The translations under genes were made by a program, and so were the position numbers. A DNA stretch of 64,000 nucleotides from Bryum argenteum (lineage: Eukaryota; Streptophyta; Bryopsida; Bryales; Bryaceae), in the NCBI GenBank assembly GCA_037043015.1, contig CM073328.1:15659495-15723494 (forward strand), read 5' to 3'. The notes under the pieces are model-generated. The model saw nothing but the letters and a program-made list of their open reading frames with translations, was not told the origin of the DNA and did no database searches. Below, in pieces: positions 46,309-55,903 of the stretch (position 1 is its first letter; each line of letters begins with the position of its first letter).

Positions 46309-46858
46309 TTAACTCCTGAAGGCCCAAGGGGTTTGAAGAAAAACTTAGATGCGTTATAAAATATGGATTCGGTAACCCTTATGAAGTAGCGCTCCAAAGA
46401 TAGTATAAAGACCTTAAACCTTAAATTACATCTATACGGTTAAATTTCCTAACATAAGTAAGATTTGTTTTAAAATTAATTAAAGAGAGTAAAACTTTGA
46501 AATCAATATAAAATACAATTTCTATTATTAGTAATTGGAAATTGCTATGATTGGCTAAAATCACATATTATATGATAAAATGAAGAGAGGCCACAAGTAA
46601 CCTATGAGGAACCTTATTAGTTTCCCAAAATAGTAAGGATTCTTACTAAGAAAACTTTGCCCTGTTTGTGTTTGAAGGCTTATTCTGAACAATCTATGAA
46701 TCCAAACAGGGCTCTGTAAATTGGATGTGGTTCCCAACTTACCAAACTTCTGGAATGTTAAAAAAAAAAATTTTAAAAAAAATCTTTTTCTATCCAGGTA
46801 CAGCTCCTCAAAATTCGGGATCGACCATAAAATGGTTGATTGGGCTCTTAGGGGTTAA
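46309..46858. mobile_element. TTAA MITE T4 (550 bp)
   Basis: TTAACTCCTGAAGGCCCA at 46309 and TGGGCTCTTAGGGGTTAA ending 46858 are imperfect inverted repeats of the TTAACCCCTAA-GCCC type with TTAA at both edges. The interior is AT-rich and non-coding. It is inserted in the nuclease-like gene. Confidence 0.6.
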
Positions 46859-47315
46859 GTGGGTACGAAATTTACAGACCTTACACCTTCGAGAGCCTCG
46901 AGCAGTTCAAAAAACAAGCTCAGCTGATGGAAAGCAGTACGTTGCATTCGAAAATGTGACATCCAAGAATTTCGAAGACATTGAGAAGTTACGGGAGGCC
47001 TCAAACAAAACCCTTCCAAGGATGAGAATTCTCTATGACCGGGTGAGTGAATTTTTTATCGTGAAATTCATGCCCGGCAGTTTCCATGACATAGCGACAG
47101 CCATGTTCAACGCCCTCTTTTCGTCGAAGTTTCCCCACGTCTTTTCACTTGTAGGCATGTTAGCAACAAGGTTTGAAGGGAGGGATAGAGCCAAGGAAGG
47201 CGACAGCGGGTACAAACCCCTGACTCGCACCTCAAACGGCGCATGGCCGTCTCTCATGGTGGAGGTAGGAGTGTCTGAAAGCCTACAGCAGCTGCGAAAC
47301 GACGCAAGGTATTGG

Positions 47316-47685
47316 TTAACCCTTAAACGCCCAAGTAAGCCCGAGGGGCTTGATTCCAACGGAATCTTCCCTGTAGCTCTCACTCTACTCCACTTTTCAC
47401 TTATATTTTGATGTCAAACTGGTCACCTTCTTCTGATGCATTCAAAAAGTGAAATTTCACAATTCAAATCACAACTTGTATGAATGATTCTGTGCTTTGA
47501 AAGGATTGTGGTAGGTAGGTTGGGGTGGTACATAACCTTGTAGGAGGTTGCAAGCTCGTCATTGATTGGTCTATTCATAGTGCCCAAGTTCAAAAAATGC
47601 ACTATTCATGATGCCCAAGTCCAAAAGATGCTGTGATCCAATTTTGGGCTGCCCGTTTTAGACCCCATGGGCGTTTAAGGGTTAA
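47316..47685. mobile_element. TTAA MITE T3, second copy (370 bp)
   Basis: TTAACCCTTAAACGCCCA at 47316 and TGGGCGTTTAAGGGTTAA ending 47685 are inverted repeats. The interior is the inverse of 33164-33519. The host codons continue across a single TTAA (ARYW-L-TISGG), so the insertion point is exact. Confidence 0.93.
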
Positions 47686-48036
47686 CCATCAGCGGAGGAG
47701 AGACTCTGGTGGTGATACTAATATCTATCAACACTGTTGCAAATGAGGTCAAATTCGAAAGGTGGGAAGATGTTTCGAGGATTCTACCGGCACGTCACAA
47801 TACACCTCTTTACAATCCAGGGATGGTGCAGTCTATCACGCTAGAGCATGGTGTTCAATCGTCTCTATTTCCCTGCTGTCTTCAATGCGCTCTCACTGGT
47901 CCCACACCGCACCCACTCTTCTTTTCCTTTCGATCCCTTGAATTCTTTTATGTCGTCTTTCGGGCTGAATCCCTTCATGCCCGACGTAACATATCTCACT
48001 TTTGCAAACACTAATTTATGTGATGCTCTTGTTATG

Positions 48037-48171
48037 CAGGTGAATACATATCAGATCTGTTACCGGCTTCATCTTCTGCATTAGCGGAGCCTGGCCGGAA
48101 GTGGAATTCTCGCAGCGATCTAGTAATTCCTTTCGGAAAGCCCAAGCCCCCGCGTTTCAACGGCAACGGGC
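48037..48171 (+). pseudogene. IRE1-like copy 5, exon 4 and linker (5' part)
   Basis: After TTATGCAG an exon begins with the GEYISDLLP motif that corresponds to exon 4 of the luminal-only copies (YMKNLLP, YMLPDAP). It continues as a Ser/Pro-rich linker (KPKPPRFNGNG), as expected just before the membrane helix of IRE1. The copia element interrupts it at 48172, and the same frame resumes at 53606. This copy shows what the two intact genes lack: sequence beyond LLP. Upstream luminal exons are not found; the nuclease-like gene occupies their place. Confidence 0.65.
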
Positions 48172-48453
48172 TGTTGTGATATTTTACATGATAGGTTATT
48201 TAGAAGTACGTCCTTACGTTTTAGCCCACTAAGTGTGACTGCGGCAGTTACAGTTTTCCATGACTCACGTCTTTTCATGACTGAGATCCGCACTATTTAT
48301 GTGCATGTTTTGCCACTGCTTTTTGTATCTTTCCAGTTAAGTAAAGCATGTCTCTTCAAGACGATAACTTGTGTCCTTGATTGAGTGCGTTCAAGATGCG
48401 AAGCATTTTCAGATTCTGAGATTCAGTAGTTGCATTATTCCTCGTTCACTTCA
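48172..48453 (+). repeat. Copia 5' LTR
   Basis: Starts TGTTGTGATATTTTACATG and ends CTCGTTCACTTCA. Same length as the 3' LTR. Confidence 0.96.
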
Positions 48454-48471
48454 GGTTATGGGCCGACTACG
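48454..48471 (+). promoter_or_regulatory. Primer-binding site, probably half-tRNA initiator Met
   Basis: GGTTATGGGCC directly follows the LTR. It is complementary to the anticodon region of eukaryotic initiator tRNA-Met (GGCCCAUAACC, recalled), not to a tRNA 3' end. The following bases GACTACG also largely fit. This implies priming by an internally cleaved tRNA, as known for Drosophila copia. Confidence 0.7.
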
Positions 48472-48772
48472 TATTTATTAGTGTAGGTGAATGAGGGAGG
48501 CCATGTATCACTGTGCCTACAGTGGAGATCATTGAACAATCTAGTGGAGCGATTGAGTGGTGCTGTGCCTACAGCAGAAGTAATTGTGCAATTTAGTGGT
48601 GTTGTGCGAGTTCTGTACGTGGTGTGAGTGTTGCTGTTGTGTTGTCTGTGTGGTTATGTGTAAGTGGTCTCGTGCAAGTCGTGTTGTGCTTAGAGCAAGC
48701 GATAGTGGAGTGAAGTACAAATTGTGCTCATAGTGTCTTGACTCTTGAGACATCGTTTAGTAATTGCGAAAC

Positions 48773-51700
48773 ATAGATACAAACGCTGAGCTTCGAAATG
48801 TAAAGCAGTACAATGGAAAAAACTTTCACATTTGGAAGTTTCAACTCCGTGCGATATTGTTGGGAAATGATGTGATGGGATACGTGGATGGTACAATTCC
48901 CAAGCCTGCTTTGGTTGATGAATAAGTCGATTGGATCCGGCATGATAGCATTGTGATTAATCTTCTTTGCAAAGGCGTTCAAGAAGACATTCTTGAAGGA
49001 TTGATGAACTGCACCACCTCGAAGGAGATTTGGGACAAGCTCCACTTGCTCCATGATCGGCAAGCGCACGAGTCTGTGCATCACGTTCAACAGCGATTTT
49101 ACGAGTGCAAGATGGATTCTTCAGACTCGATTGCCCAATACATCAGCAAGCTCGAGGTCATCAAGAGCCAACTCATGAATCTTGGAGATACGTCTGTGAC
49201 CGATGTAAGTCTCATGGCCAAGGTCCTTGCCAACCTGCCAAGTAAGTATCATGCCTTCCAAGCTGCTTGGGATAATGTGGACGATAATTCGCGCACCTTG
49301 AACAACTTCACCACACGTTTGATTAGATTTGACGGTAGACTTAAACAAGACGATGATGCAACAAACAAGATAGGTGCAGCATATGCGGTTGTCAAAGCTT
49401 CCACATCAGCGACATCCGGAACATCTGTACGACCACAGCTTAGCTACGAGGAGCGAGTGAAGCGGAGGAAAGAGATAAGCGAGTTGAAGAAACAAACTCC
49501 ATGCTTCAAATGCAAGAAGCTTGGCCACTGGGAGCGCGAATGTCCCGATCACGCGGAAGGATCAAAGCATGCGGATGAACTGAGTAATTTAACTCCCACC
49601 AATACCGTCCAGCCAAGAGCTTACATGGCCTTTACAGCGTCCAATGCCAACCCAAATAGTTGGTACCTCGACAGTGCGTGTACCGAGCACATGACGAACA
49701 AGCTTGAGTTTTTCTCAACATACCGTGATGTTACAAAAGAAAATAGGAGCGTTGAAGGCGTTGGCGGTACATTTCTCCAAGTTGTAGGAATTGGGAATAT
49801 CAACATTGAAGTAGACCTTGGCAACAAGAGATGCGTAGCAGTTCTCAGCGAGGTATTGTATGTACCGTCCCTTGGAACCAGTTTGTTTTCCTCCCAACGA
49901 GCTGCGCAGAGAAATGTCGATAGCATTACTTCAAAGTCGACCTGCAGACTTGTTACTCAAGATGGAGAGGTGGTGATGCGAGGCGTCCTCAGCATGAATA
50001 AGCTTTATAAGCTACTCATCAATCCCCTCGAGCCTCTTCGCAACAGTGCAATGCGAGCAGTAACTTTTGGTGTTGACACAAAGAAGGAGGCTACACAAGC
50101 GCTTGATGTTTGGCACAAGCGGCGTGGTCACGTTCATTACGACATGATAAGGAAGATGGTACGGGAGGATGTTGTCGATGGGATGATCCTAATCAACCAT
50201 GCCGAATCAGATTCGCATCCTTTCGGCACCGGATGTGCCTACGGAAAAAGTCATCGAAGTGTTTTTCCAAAAAATGAAGGGCGGACAAAGGCAGTGCATG
50301 CAGGACAGCTCATACATTCGGATATATGCGGTCCGATAGCTACCCCAACAGTTTCAAAGGCAAGGTACTTCTCCTTATTCAAGGATGATGCTACTGGATA
50401 TAGAATCATTTATTGTATGGAAAAGAAATCGGATGTCTTATGTTGCTTCAAGCTATTCGTCAGTCAACTTGAACGAGAGACAGGAAAGAAAGTGAATGTG
50501 ATTTGGAGTGACCGGGGGGGCGAATATACCGGAAAGGCGTGCCAGGATTTCGAAGCCGAGAAGGAGATTCATCATGAGTTTACTACTGCATACACTCCTG
50601 AACAGAACGGAGTAGCTGAACGCGACAACAGAAGCATAATGGAATCAGTTCGAAGCATGCTTTATGCGGCAAATGTGCACGAGCGTTTTTGGGGAGAAGC
50701 AGCACATACGGCCGTATATTGCCTCAACCGAACTTTATCAAGAATGATTACTGGAAAGACTCCATTCGAATCATGGCATGGTAAACGACCATCTGTAGGA
50801 CACATGAAGGTGTTTGGTGCAGATGCATTTGTGCACATTCCGCAAGAGCTACGACACAAGCTTGGACCAAAGAGTACAGAAGGTGTATTCATGGGCTACA
50901 GTTTGGTGAGCAAGGCTTACCGCATATGGTTAAATGATAAGCAACGCATCACCGAGAGTCGTGATGTTCTTTTTGATGAGAGTAGTGTTATCAAAGGATC
51001 ATTTGCAGAAGCCGTTACGGAGAGGACAAGTACGTCGCATGCAACAACACGGAGTCCGCTTATCTTCCCACCAGCCAGCGATTTCATGATACCACTGATA
51101 GGAGGGGTCCAACGAGGAGTCCAACCAGTCATCGTACCGATAGACAAAGTAGTGGGAGGTGCAGGAGGGAATGAAGTAGTGGGAGGTACACCACATATTG
51201 AAGTAGTGGGAGGTACACCACATGTTGAAGTAGTGGGAGGTACACCACATGTTGAAGTGGTGGAAGCTATATCGATTGGCACAAAGGTGGGAGATGAATC
51301 AGATAAGCAAGGGGGAGCTCAACATGAAAATGACACAATCGGAGAGGATCTCATGGAAGTCAATGTTAATATGGAAGAACCGTTGTCAACAGACACGTCT
51401 GAGGAGGGAGTATCAGAAGTGCAGCAACGAGATATTGACTCTACATGGGACGATGTAGTGGTTTCAACTTCTCCAAATGGTAGAAGTTCCCCCCATTTGA
51501 TAGTTGAAATTCCGCTTGAAGAAGGTACGTTAGTACCACCAGAACCATTGGTGATTACGGATAACATTGTTCAACCGGTTGACTCCCAAGAAGATGTTCC
51601 GAGCCCTGAAGATGGTGGCCAACGAGAGCGGAGGGCACCACAACGATACGGCGAGTGGGTTTATCCGAAAGGGAGAAATTTCTTTGCTGGTATGGTCGGG

Positions 51701-51868
51701 GGTCAGCAGAAGTTAGTCGAGCCAGAGACGTATATGGAAGCTATGCAATCTCCAGAAGTCGAAGAGTGGCAACATGCCATGAGACAGGAGATTGATTCAC
51801 TTAAGAAGAATGGTACTTGGAAACTTGTGGAGCTGCCGCAAGGACGTCACACGATTAAGAACAAGTAG
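48773..51868 (+). CDS. Copia Gag-protease-integrase frame
   Basis: The frame begins near 48773, where ATA stands at the position expected for a start, and is interrupted by TAA at 48923-48925. From 48926 it is open to TAG at 51866-51868. In order: a UBN2-type Gag (YNGKNFHIWKFQLRAIL, then LHLLHDRQAHESVHHVQQRF), a CCHC knuckle (CFKCKKLGHWEREC), a protease with WYLDSACTEHM (D-S-A in place of the usual D-S/T-G), the integrase HH-CC region (HKRRGHVHYD...GCAYGKSH), and the DDE core (HSDICGP, WSDRGGEY, TPEQNGVAER). A Val/Gly-rich spacer with 27-bp repeats follows. The product packages and integrates element cDNA. Confidence 0.92.
51173..51260 (+). repeat. 27-bp in-frame tandem repeat in copia polyprotein
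   Basis: GAAGTAGTGGGAGGTACACC units start at 51173, 51200 and 51227, with a fourth partial unit at 51254, encoding EVVGGTPHV repeats between integrase and reverse transcriptase. Confidence 0.9.
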
Positions 51869-53281
51869 GTGTACAAGCTGAAGTTCGCAACAGATGGATC
51901 AGTTGCTCGCTTCAAAGCACGACTTGTAGCAAAGGGGTTCACTCAACGCGAAGGAGTCGATTATTTTGAAACCTTCTCACCAGTTGTTAAGTTCGATTCA
52001 ATACGAGCTATACTGTCAATCGCAGCAGCAGACAACCTTCTTATTAAGCAGTTTGACGTGGAAACTGCATTTCTATATGGAGGAATAGAAGAGGAGATTT
52101 TCATGACTCAACCCACCGGATTCATTGATCCTGAATATCCAAAATCTGTTTGCAAAGTGCTCAAATCGATCTACGGCCTGCGCCAGTCTGCATGCAACTG
52201 GAATACTACGTTCACAGAGAACCTACGGAGGTTTGGTCTTCAACCTACATGTGCAGATCCTTGTGTGTTTGTTGGTGGATTTGGCCCTAGTAAGATTGTT
52301 TTAGCAATCTTTGTGGATGATGGCATTATTTGCTCCATGGAGCAAGTAAGTATCGATAAGGTTCTGCATCACATGCGCGACACATTCAAGCTTACGACAG
52401 GACCGGAGGTCTACGTTGGACTTCACATCAACAGAGATATGGAGCACCGCATTCTCCAGTTAGATCAAACGAGGTACATTGCAAAGAAGCTTTGTGAGTT
52501 CGGATTCCATGACTGCATTCCTCTTTCAGTTCCTGCTGATCCGCACACCCAGCTAGATTTCGTATCAGCAGTTGACGAAGGAGCTAATCCTACCTTTCCG
52601 TATGGAGAGATCATCGGAAGTATACACTTTGGTAGCCACGGTACCAGGCCAGATGTAACTTATGCAACTTGCCATGCCTCAAAATTTACAAAGGATCCGA
52701 AAACAAGCCACATCTCTGCAGTGAAAAGAATCATGAAGTATCTTCAAGGATCGTCTGCCTTGCGCCTCACATACTGTGGATCAAGCCGACCCAATGTTCT
52801 CACTGCATATTGTGATGCGGACTTTGCAAGCGACTTAGATGATCGAAAATCACGATCTGGATTCGTGTTGATGATGAATGGAGGACCACTTGCGTGGGGT
52901 AGTCGGAAACAAGGCTGTATCGCTTCTTCGACCACTGAAGCCGAATATGTCGCAGCTCATCTTGCAGGTAATGAGATCGTATGGATGAGAGGACTGTTGA
53001 AAGAGCTCGGATATGCACAGAACTTTCCGACTACACTCTACAGTGACAATCAAGCAGCAATTAGGCTTACGCGGAATCCTGAGTTTCACAAGAGGACCAA
53101 GCACATCGACGTGAAATATCATATCATTCGCGGATATCAAGAAGATGGAGTGATTGACATTGTGTATGTTCCATCCTCAGAGAACATCGCAGACATTTTT
53201 ACCAAGCCACTTCCTCGACAGCAGTTCCAGCGGTTGGTCTCGTTACTCGGGTTGACTAGTGTACTTTGTAGCAGTGGCTAA
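51869..53281 (+). CDS. Copia reverse transcriptase-RNase H frame
   Basis: The frame continues in phase after the TAG at 51866. It starts VYKLKFATDGSVARFKARLVAKG, the standard beginning of copia reverse transcriptase, where a Trp codon usually stands at the TAG position. Motifs are FDVETAFLYG, YGLRQSACNW, FVDDGIICS (the catalytic DD), then RNase H with YCDADFASD, SSTTEAEYVA and DNQAAI, ending IADIFTKPLPRQQF and TAA at 53279. No other defect was seen in 470 codons. It copies the element RNA into cDNA. Confidence 0.94.
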   Translation: MYKLKFATDGSVARFKARLVAKGFTQREGVDYFETFSPVVKFDSIRAILSIAAADNLLIKQFDVETAFLYGGIEEEIFMTQPTGFIDPEYPKSVCKVLKSIYGLRQSACNWNTTFTENLRRFGLQPTCADPCVFVGGFGPSKIVLAIFVDDGIICSMEQVSIDKVLHHMRDTFKLTTGPEVYVGLHINRDMEHRILQLDQTRYIAKKLCEFGFHDCIPLSVPADPHTQLDFVSAVDEGANPTFPYGEIIGSIHFGSHGTRPDVTYATCHASKFTKDPKTSHISAVKRIMKYLQGSSALRLTYCGSSRPNVLTAYCDADFASDLDDRKSRSGFVLMMNGGPLAWGSRKQGCIASSTTEAEYVAAHLAGNEIVWMRGLLKELGYAQNFPTTLYSDNQAAIRLTRNPEFHKRTKHIDVKYHIIRGYQEDGVIDIVYVPSSENIADIFTKPLPRQQFQRLVSLLGLTSVLCSSG

Positions 53282-53318
53282 GAGCTCATGACTTTGTTGT
53301 ACCTATCATGAGTGGGAG

Positions 53319-53600
53319 TGTTGTGATATTTTACATGATAGGTTATTTAGAAGTACGTCCTTACGTTTTAGCCCACTAAGTGTGACTGCGGCAGTTACAG
53401 TTTTCCATGACTCACGTCTTTTCATGACTGAGATCCCCACTATTTATGTGCATGTTTTGCCACTGCTTTTTGTATCTTTCCAGTTAAGTAAAGCATGTCT
53501 CTTCAAGACGATAACTTGTGTCCTTGATTGAGTGCGTTCAAGATGCGAAGCATTTTCAGATTCTGAGATTCAGTAGTTGCATTATTCCTCGTTCACTTCA
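53319..53600 (+). repeat. Copia 3' LTR
   Basis: 282 bp, identical to the 5' LTR except for one visible substitution. Confidence 0.96.
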
Positions 53601-53910
53601 CGGGCTTATACCAATGCTGGAAGGGGTCACACAAGACATTTACACGCAAGGCAGACTCCCTGGACCATCATTGGACAACAGATCTGCTGACAGGCTCAGC
53701 TCAGTTTCAGAGAAGGCTATGAACTTCCGTGGGGCACTTTCGGGGCTTTGGTGCTGCTCGTAACCGGTATAGCTTCTTTTGTTTGGTATCTTTACGTTTA
53801 TAGAAAAGGAATGTTTGGATCTGAGCTACTTGGTAACAAGGGAAACTGGAGATGCAGGGACATAGTCGCGGGTTTGGCCCACCTTCACGCTGAATTGTGC
53901 ATCGGGATCT
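53601..53910 (+). pseudogene. IRE1-like copy 5, linker, membrane segment and kinase scrap
   Basis: After the copia target repeat the linker frame resumes (GLIPMLEGVTQDIYTQG...SVSEKAMNFRG). A frame change near 53735 leads to a hydrophobic helix, FGALVLLVTGIASFVWYLYV, followed by YRKG, the expected single membrane span of IRE1. Next comes DIVAGLAHLHA and, one base out of phase, IVHRDL, the kinase catalytic-loop motif (HRDLK in IRE1). The whole N-lobe between membrane span and catalytic loop is missing, and the kinase match ends at HRDL (about 53908). It is a pseudogene with an internal deletion and at least two frameshifts. Confidence 0.72.
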
Positions 53911-55396
53911 GAGCGTGGTGGAGGAGGACTCAGAGAAAGTTGATCAGGAGCATGTCTCGGTAGAGAATGATCACGAGCAGGTCTTGGTGGAGAAGGCCGA
54001 GAACGACCATGTCTCGGTCGAGCACGAGCAAGACTCGGCGGAGAAAGCTGAGCACGAGCAGGTCTCGGTGGAGAAGAAGTTAGAAGAATCTCGGGGTTCT
54101 ACTGCAACCACCAACATTGCGGAGGCCTGTCGACCAGACGACCAGGCCGAAGAGATTGTGAAAAAGAAAGACATCAGGAAGGTGGTTTTTGATATTACAA
54201 GCAACGAGGAGTCGCTAAGCATCGATGCTGCATCGAATGTGGAGAGTAATGAAGGCTATTGGGATGAAGAGTTCCAAGGAGAATCCCAAGTTTCTCATGT
54301 TGAAGAGCCTAGCGTTATGTGGGAGATCAGTGCAACAACCATTGACCTCAATTGGGGCCACGACAATTACAAATTTCCTCCTGGAACCATGTAAGCATTC
54401 CCTTCACAAATCTCGATGATTGTGTTATAATCGATCGTTCTTGTCAAATTGATTTTCATGTTAAATAATTGCCCCTGTAGGTTCCAGATTGATTTGAAGC
54501 TGGGAACCGCTATGGCTTGGACCATGATATAATATGGAAGTGCTTACTCCTACCAAGTAGCAGCTCTTCCACCTGCATCGAAGGTTGGAGTACGCATCCG
54601 GACTCTAACTACAATGGAATGAACTTTTGAATGTAAATAAATCATTATGTTCTTGTTTATCGATACGTCTCTTCTAAAAGACAAGTTGCAAGCAAACTTA
54701 ACATTGTTTTGTTGATTCACAGCTACCTTCATTACAAAATCCGGTCCACCATCAGAGCCATCGAAGCCAGTGGTTTTGAAACATGGCACCAATTCGATTG
54801 AATTGGCATGGCGTCCGCCTGTGCATGACGGCGGGAGATCCATCAAATTTTACTGCGTGGAGGTAAGAGTTCAATGTGATTGCAGCGAAGGATTAGTTTT
54901 ATGTGATTGCAACGCGAAGGATTAGTTTTATGTGATTAGCATACCGTGAGCACAACCCACGACAACAAATTTGTCGCCAAAGAGTTGGAGCCCGGCACCA
55001 ACTACGTCGTGTGTGTTTATGCACACAACGAGCTAGGGGATGGGGCTCACTCTGTTATGTACGTGCACATCAAAACTTGAAGTTTTTATTGGACTCACCT
55101 AGTATGTTGACTTTCATTTGCATTTTGTACAATGGTATCTGAAGTCTACAGGGGCCCAAAGAACGATTTTGTTATGAAGAAACTGCATCCCTTAACGACA
55201 TGCTTTTTGGGTGCAAGTATGAGACTATTGTAGTAGTAGTGTAGGCAAGGCAATACCGCAATTGTAGTATAAATAGGCAACATTTTTTGCGAGCTTCTCA
55301 GTGATGGTATGCTGATTGGTGCAGGCAATTAATGCAATTGGATCAAGTGCGTTCAACGAATTTTCTGTTTGCAAGACTTTGGTAGCTGCCCCAAGT

Positions 55397-55884
55397 TGAA
55401 ACGGGACTGAATTCTCTCTTTGGTCACAACTCAAACACTGCTAACCTAACAAGATCTGAGAAAACCGGACTAAACAAGACCAAATAGACTTGAACAGAAC
55501 AGAACAAAGCAGAACTAAAGAAGCAAAGTACAAACCAAACTTTACTGAGAGAGAGGGACTAAGGCGTACCTGACCGAATGCCTCCAAATGGCCCCGGCCA
55601 GTTCTATTTATACTCTGCCTAACCGCCCTTGGAACTTTCTAGAATGTTCCAATGGCGGGCCCCACCATGGAACTTTCCGGAAGGTCCTAGAGGTGGGCCC
55701 CACCTAGATAACCGCCCTTCTAGAAGACTCTAGAGGTGGGCCCCACCTTCTCGAAGCTTCTATGATGGGTCCCACATAGGCCATCTACCTCAAATTCTAA
55801 AATTTTCTAAAAACTCCTAAAATGGTTTCAACTATCTATCTACTTTTCTAGCAAACACAAAAATCTAGTTCTTGCCCTGTTACA
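55397..55884 (-). repeat. Chromovirus 3' LTR
   Basis: On the + strand it starts TGAAACGGGACTGAATTCTC and ends GCCCTGTTACA. It shares GGTGGGCCCCACC repeats and TTCTAGAAGACTCTAG with the right LTR. Confidence 0.94.
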
Positions 55885-55903
55885 ATTAATCCCCTCCGCT
55901 AAT
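55885..55903 (-). promoter_or_regulatory. Chromovirus polypurine tract
   Basis: On the minus strand AGCGGAGGGGATTAAT lies directly before the 3' LTR, the position of the plus-strand primer. Confidence 0.7.

Larger units (their letters stand above)
46225..47880 (+). pseudogene. Broken nuclease-like gene split by two TTAA MITEs
   Basis: From the ATG at 46225 the frame runs to a TTAA at 46309. After the MITE it resumes as LSGYEIYRPYTFESLEQF... and stops at about 46965. A second frame carries ENVTSKNFEDIEKLREASN, RILYD, PSLMVEVGVSESLQQLRNDARYWL and then, beyond the MITE at 47316-47685, SGGETLVVILISINT and VKFERWEDV. The WPSLMVEVG-SESL...DA-YW...GGE-V-VILI pattern resembles Uma2-like, PD-(D/E)XK-fold proteins of fungi and some plants; this is recalled, not searched. 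Excising each MITE to one TTAA keeps the local frame open. The remaining frame change near 46950 shows decay or an unmodelled intron. Confidence 0.5.
48172..53600 (+). mobile_element. Ty1/copia LTR retrotransposon, young insertion
   Basis: A complete element with 282-bp LTRs, a primer site, one long Gag-Pol frame in copia order (protease, integrase, reverse transcriptase, RNase H) and a purine tract (GAGTGGGAG, 53310-53318). The 5-bp duplication CGGGC flanks it (48167-48171 and 53601-53605). By eye the LTRs differ at one base (GATCCGCAC against GATCCCCAC), so it moved recently. Two in-frame stops make this copy defective unless supplied in trans. Confidence 0.96.
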
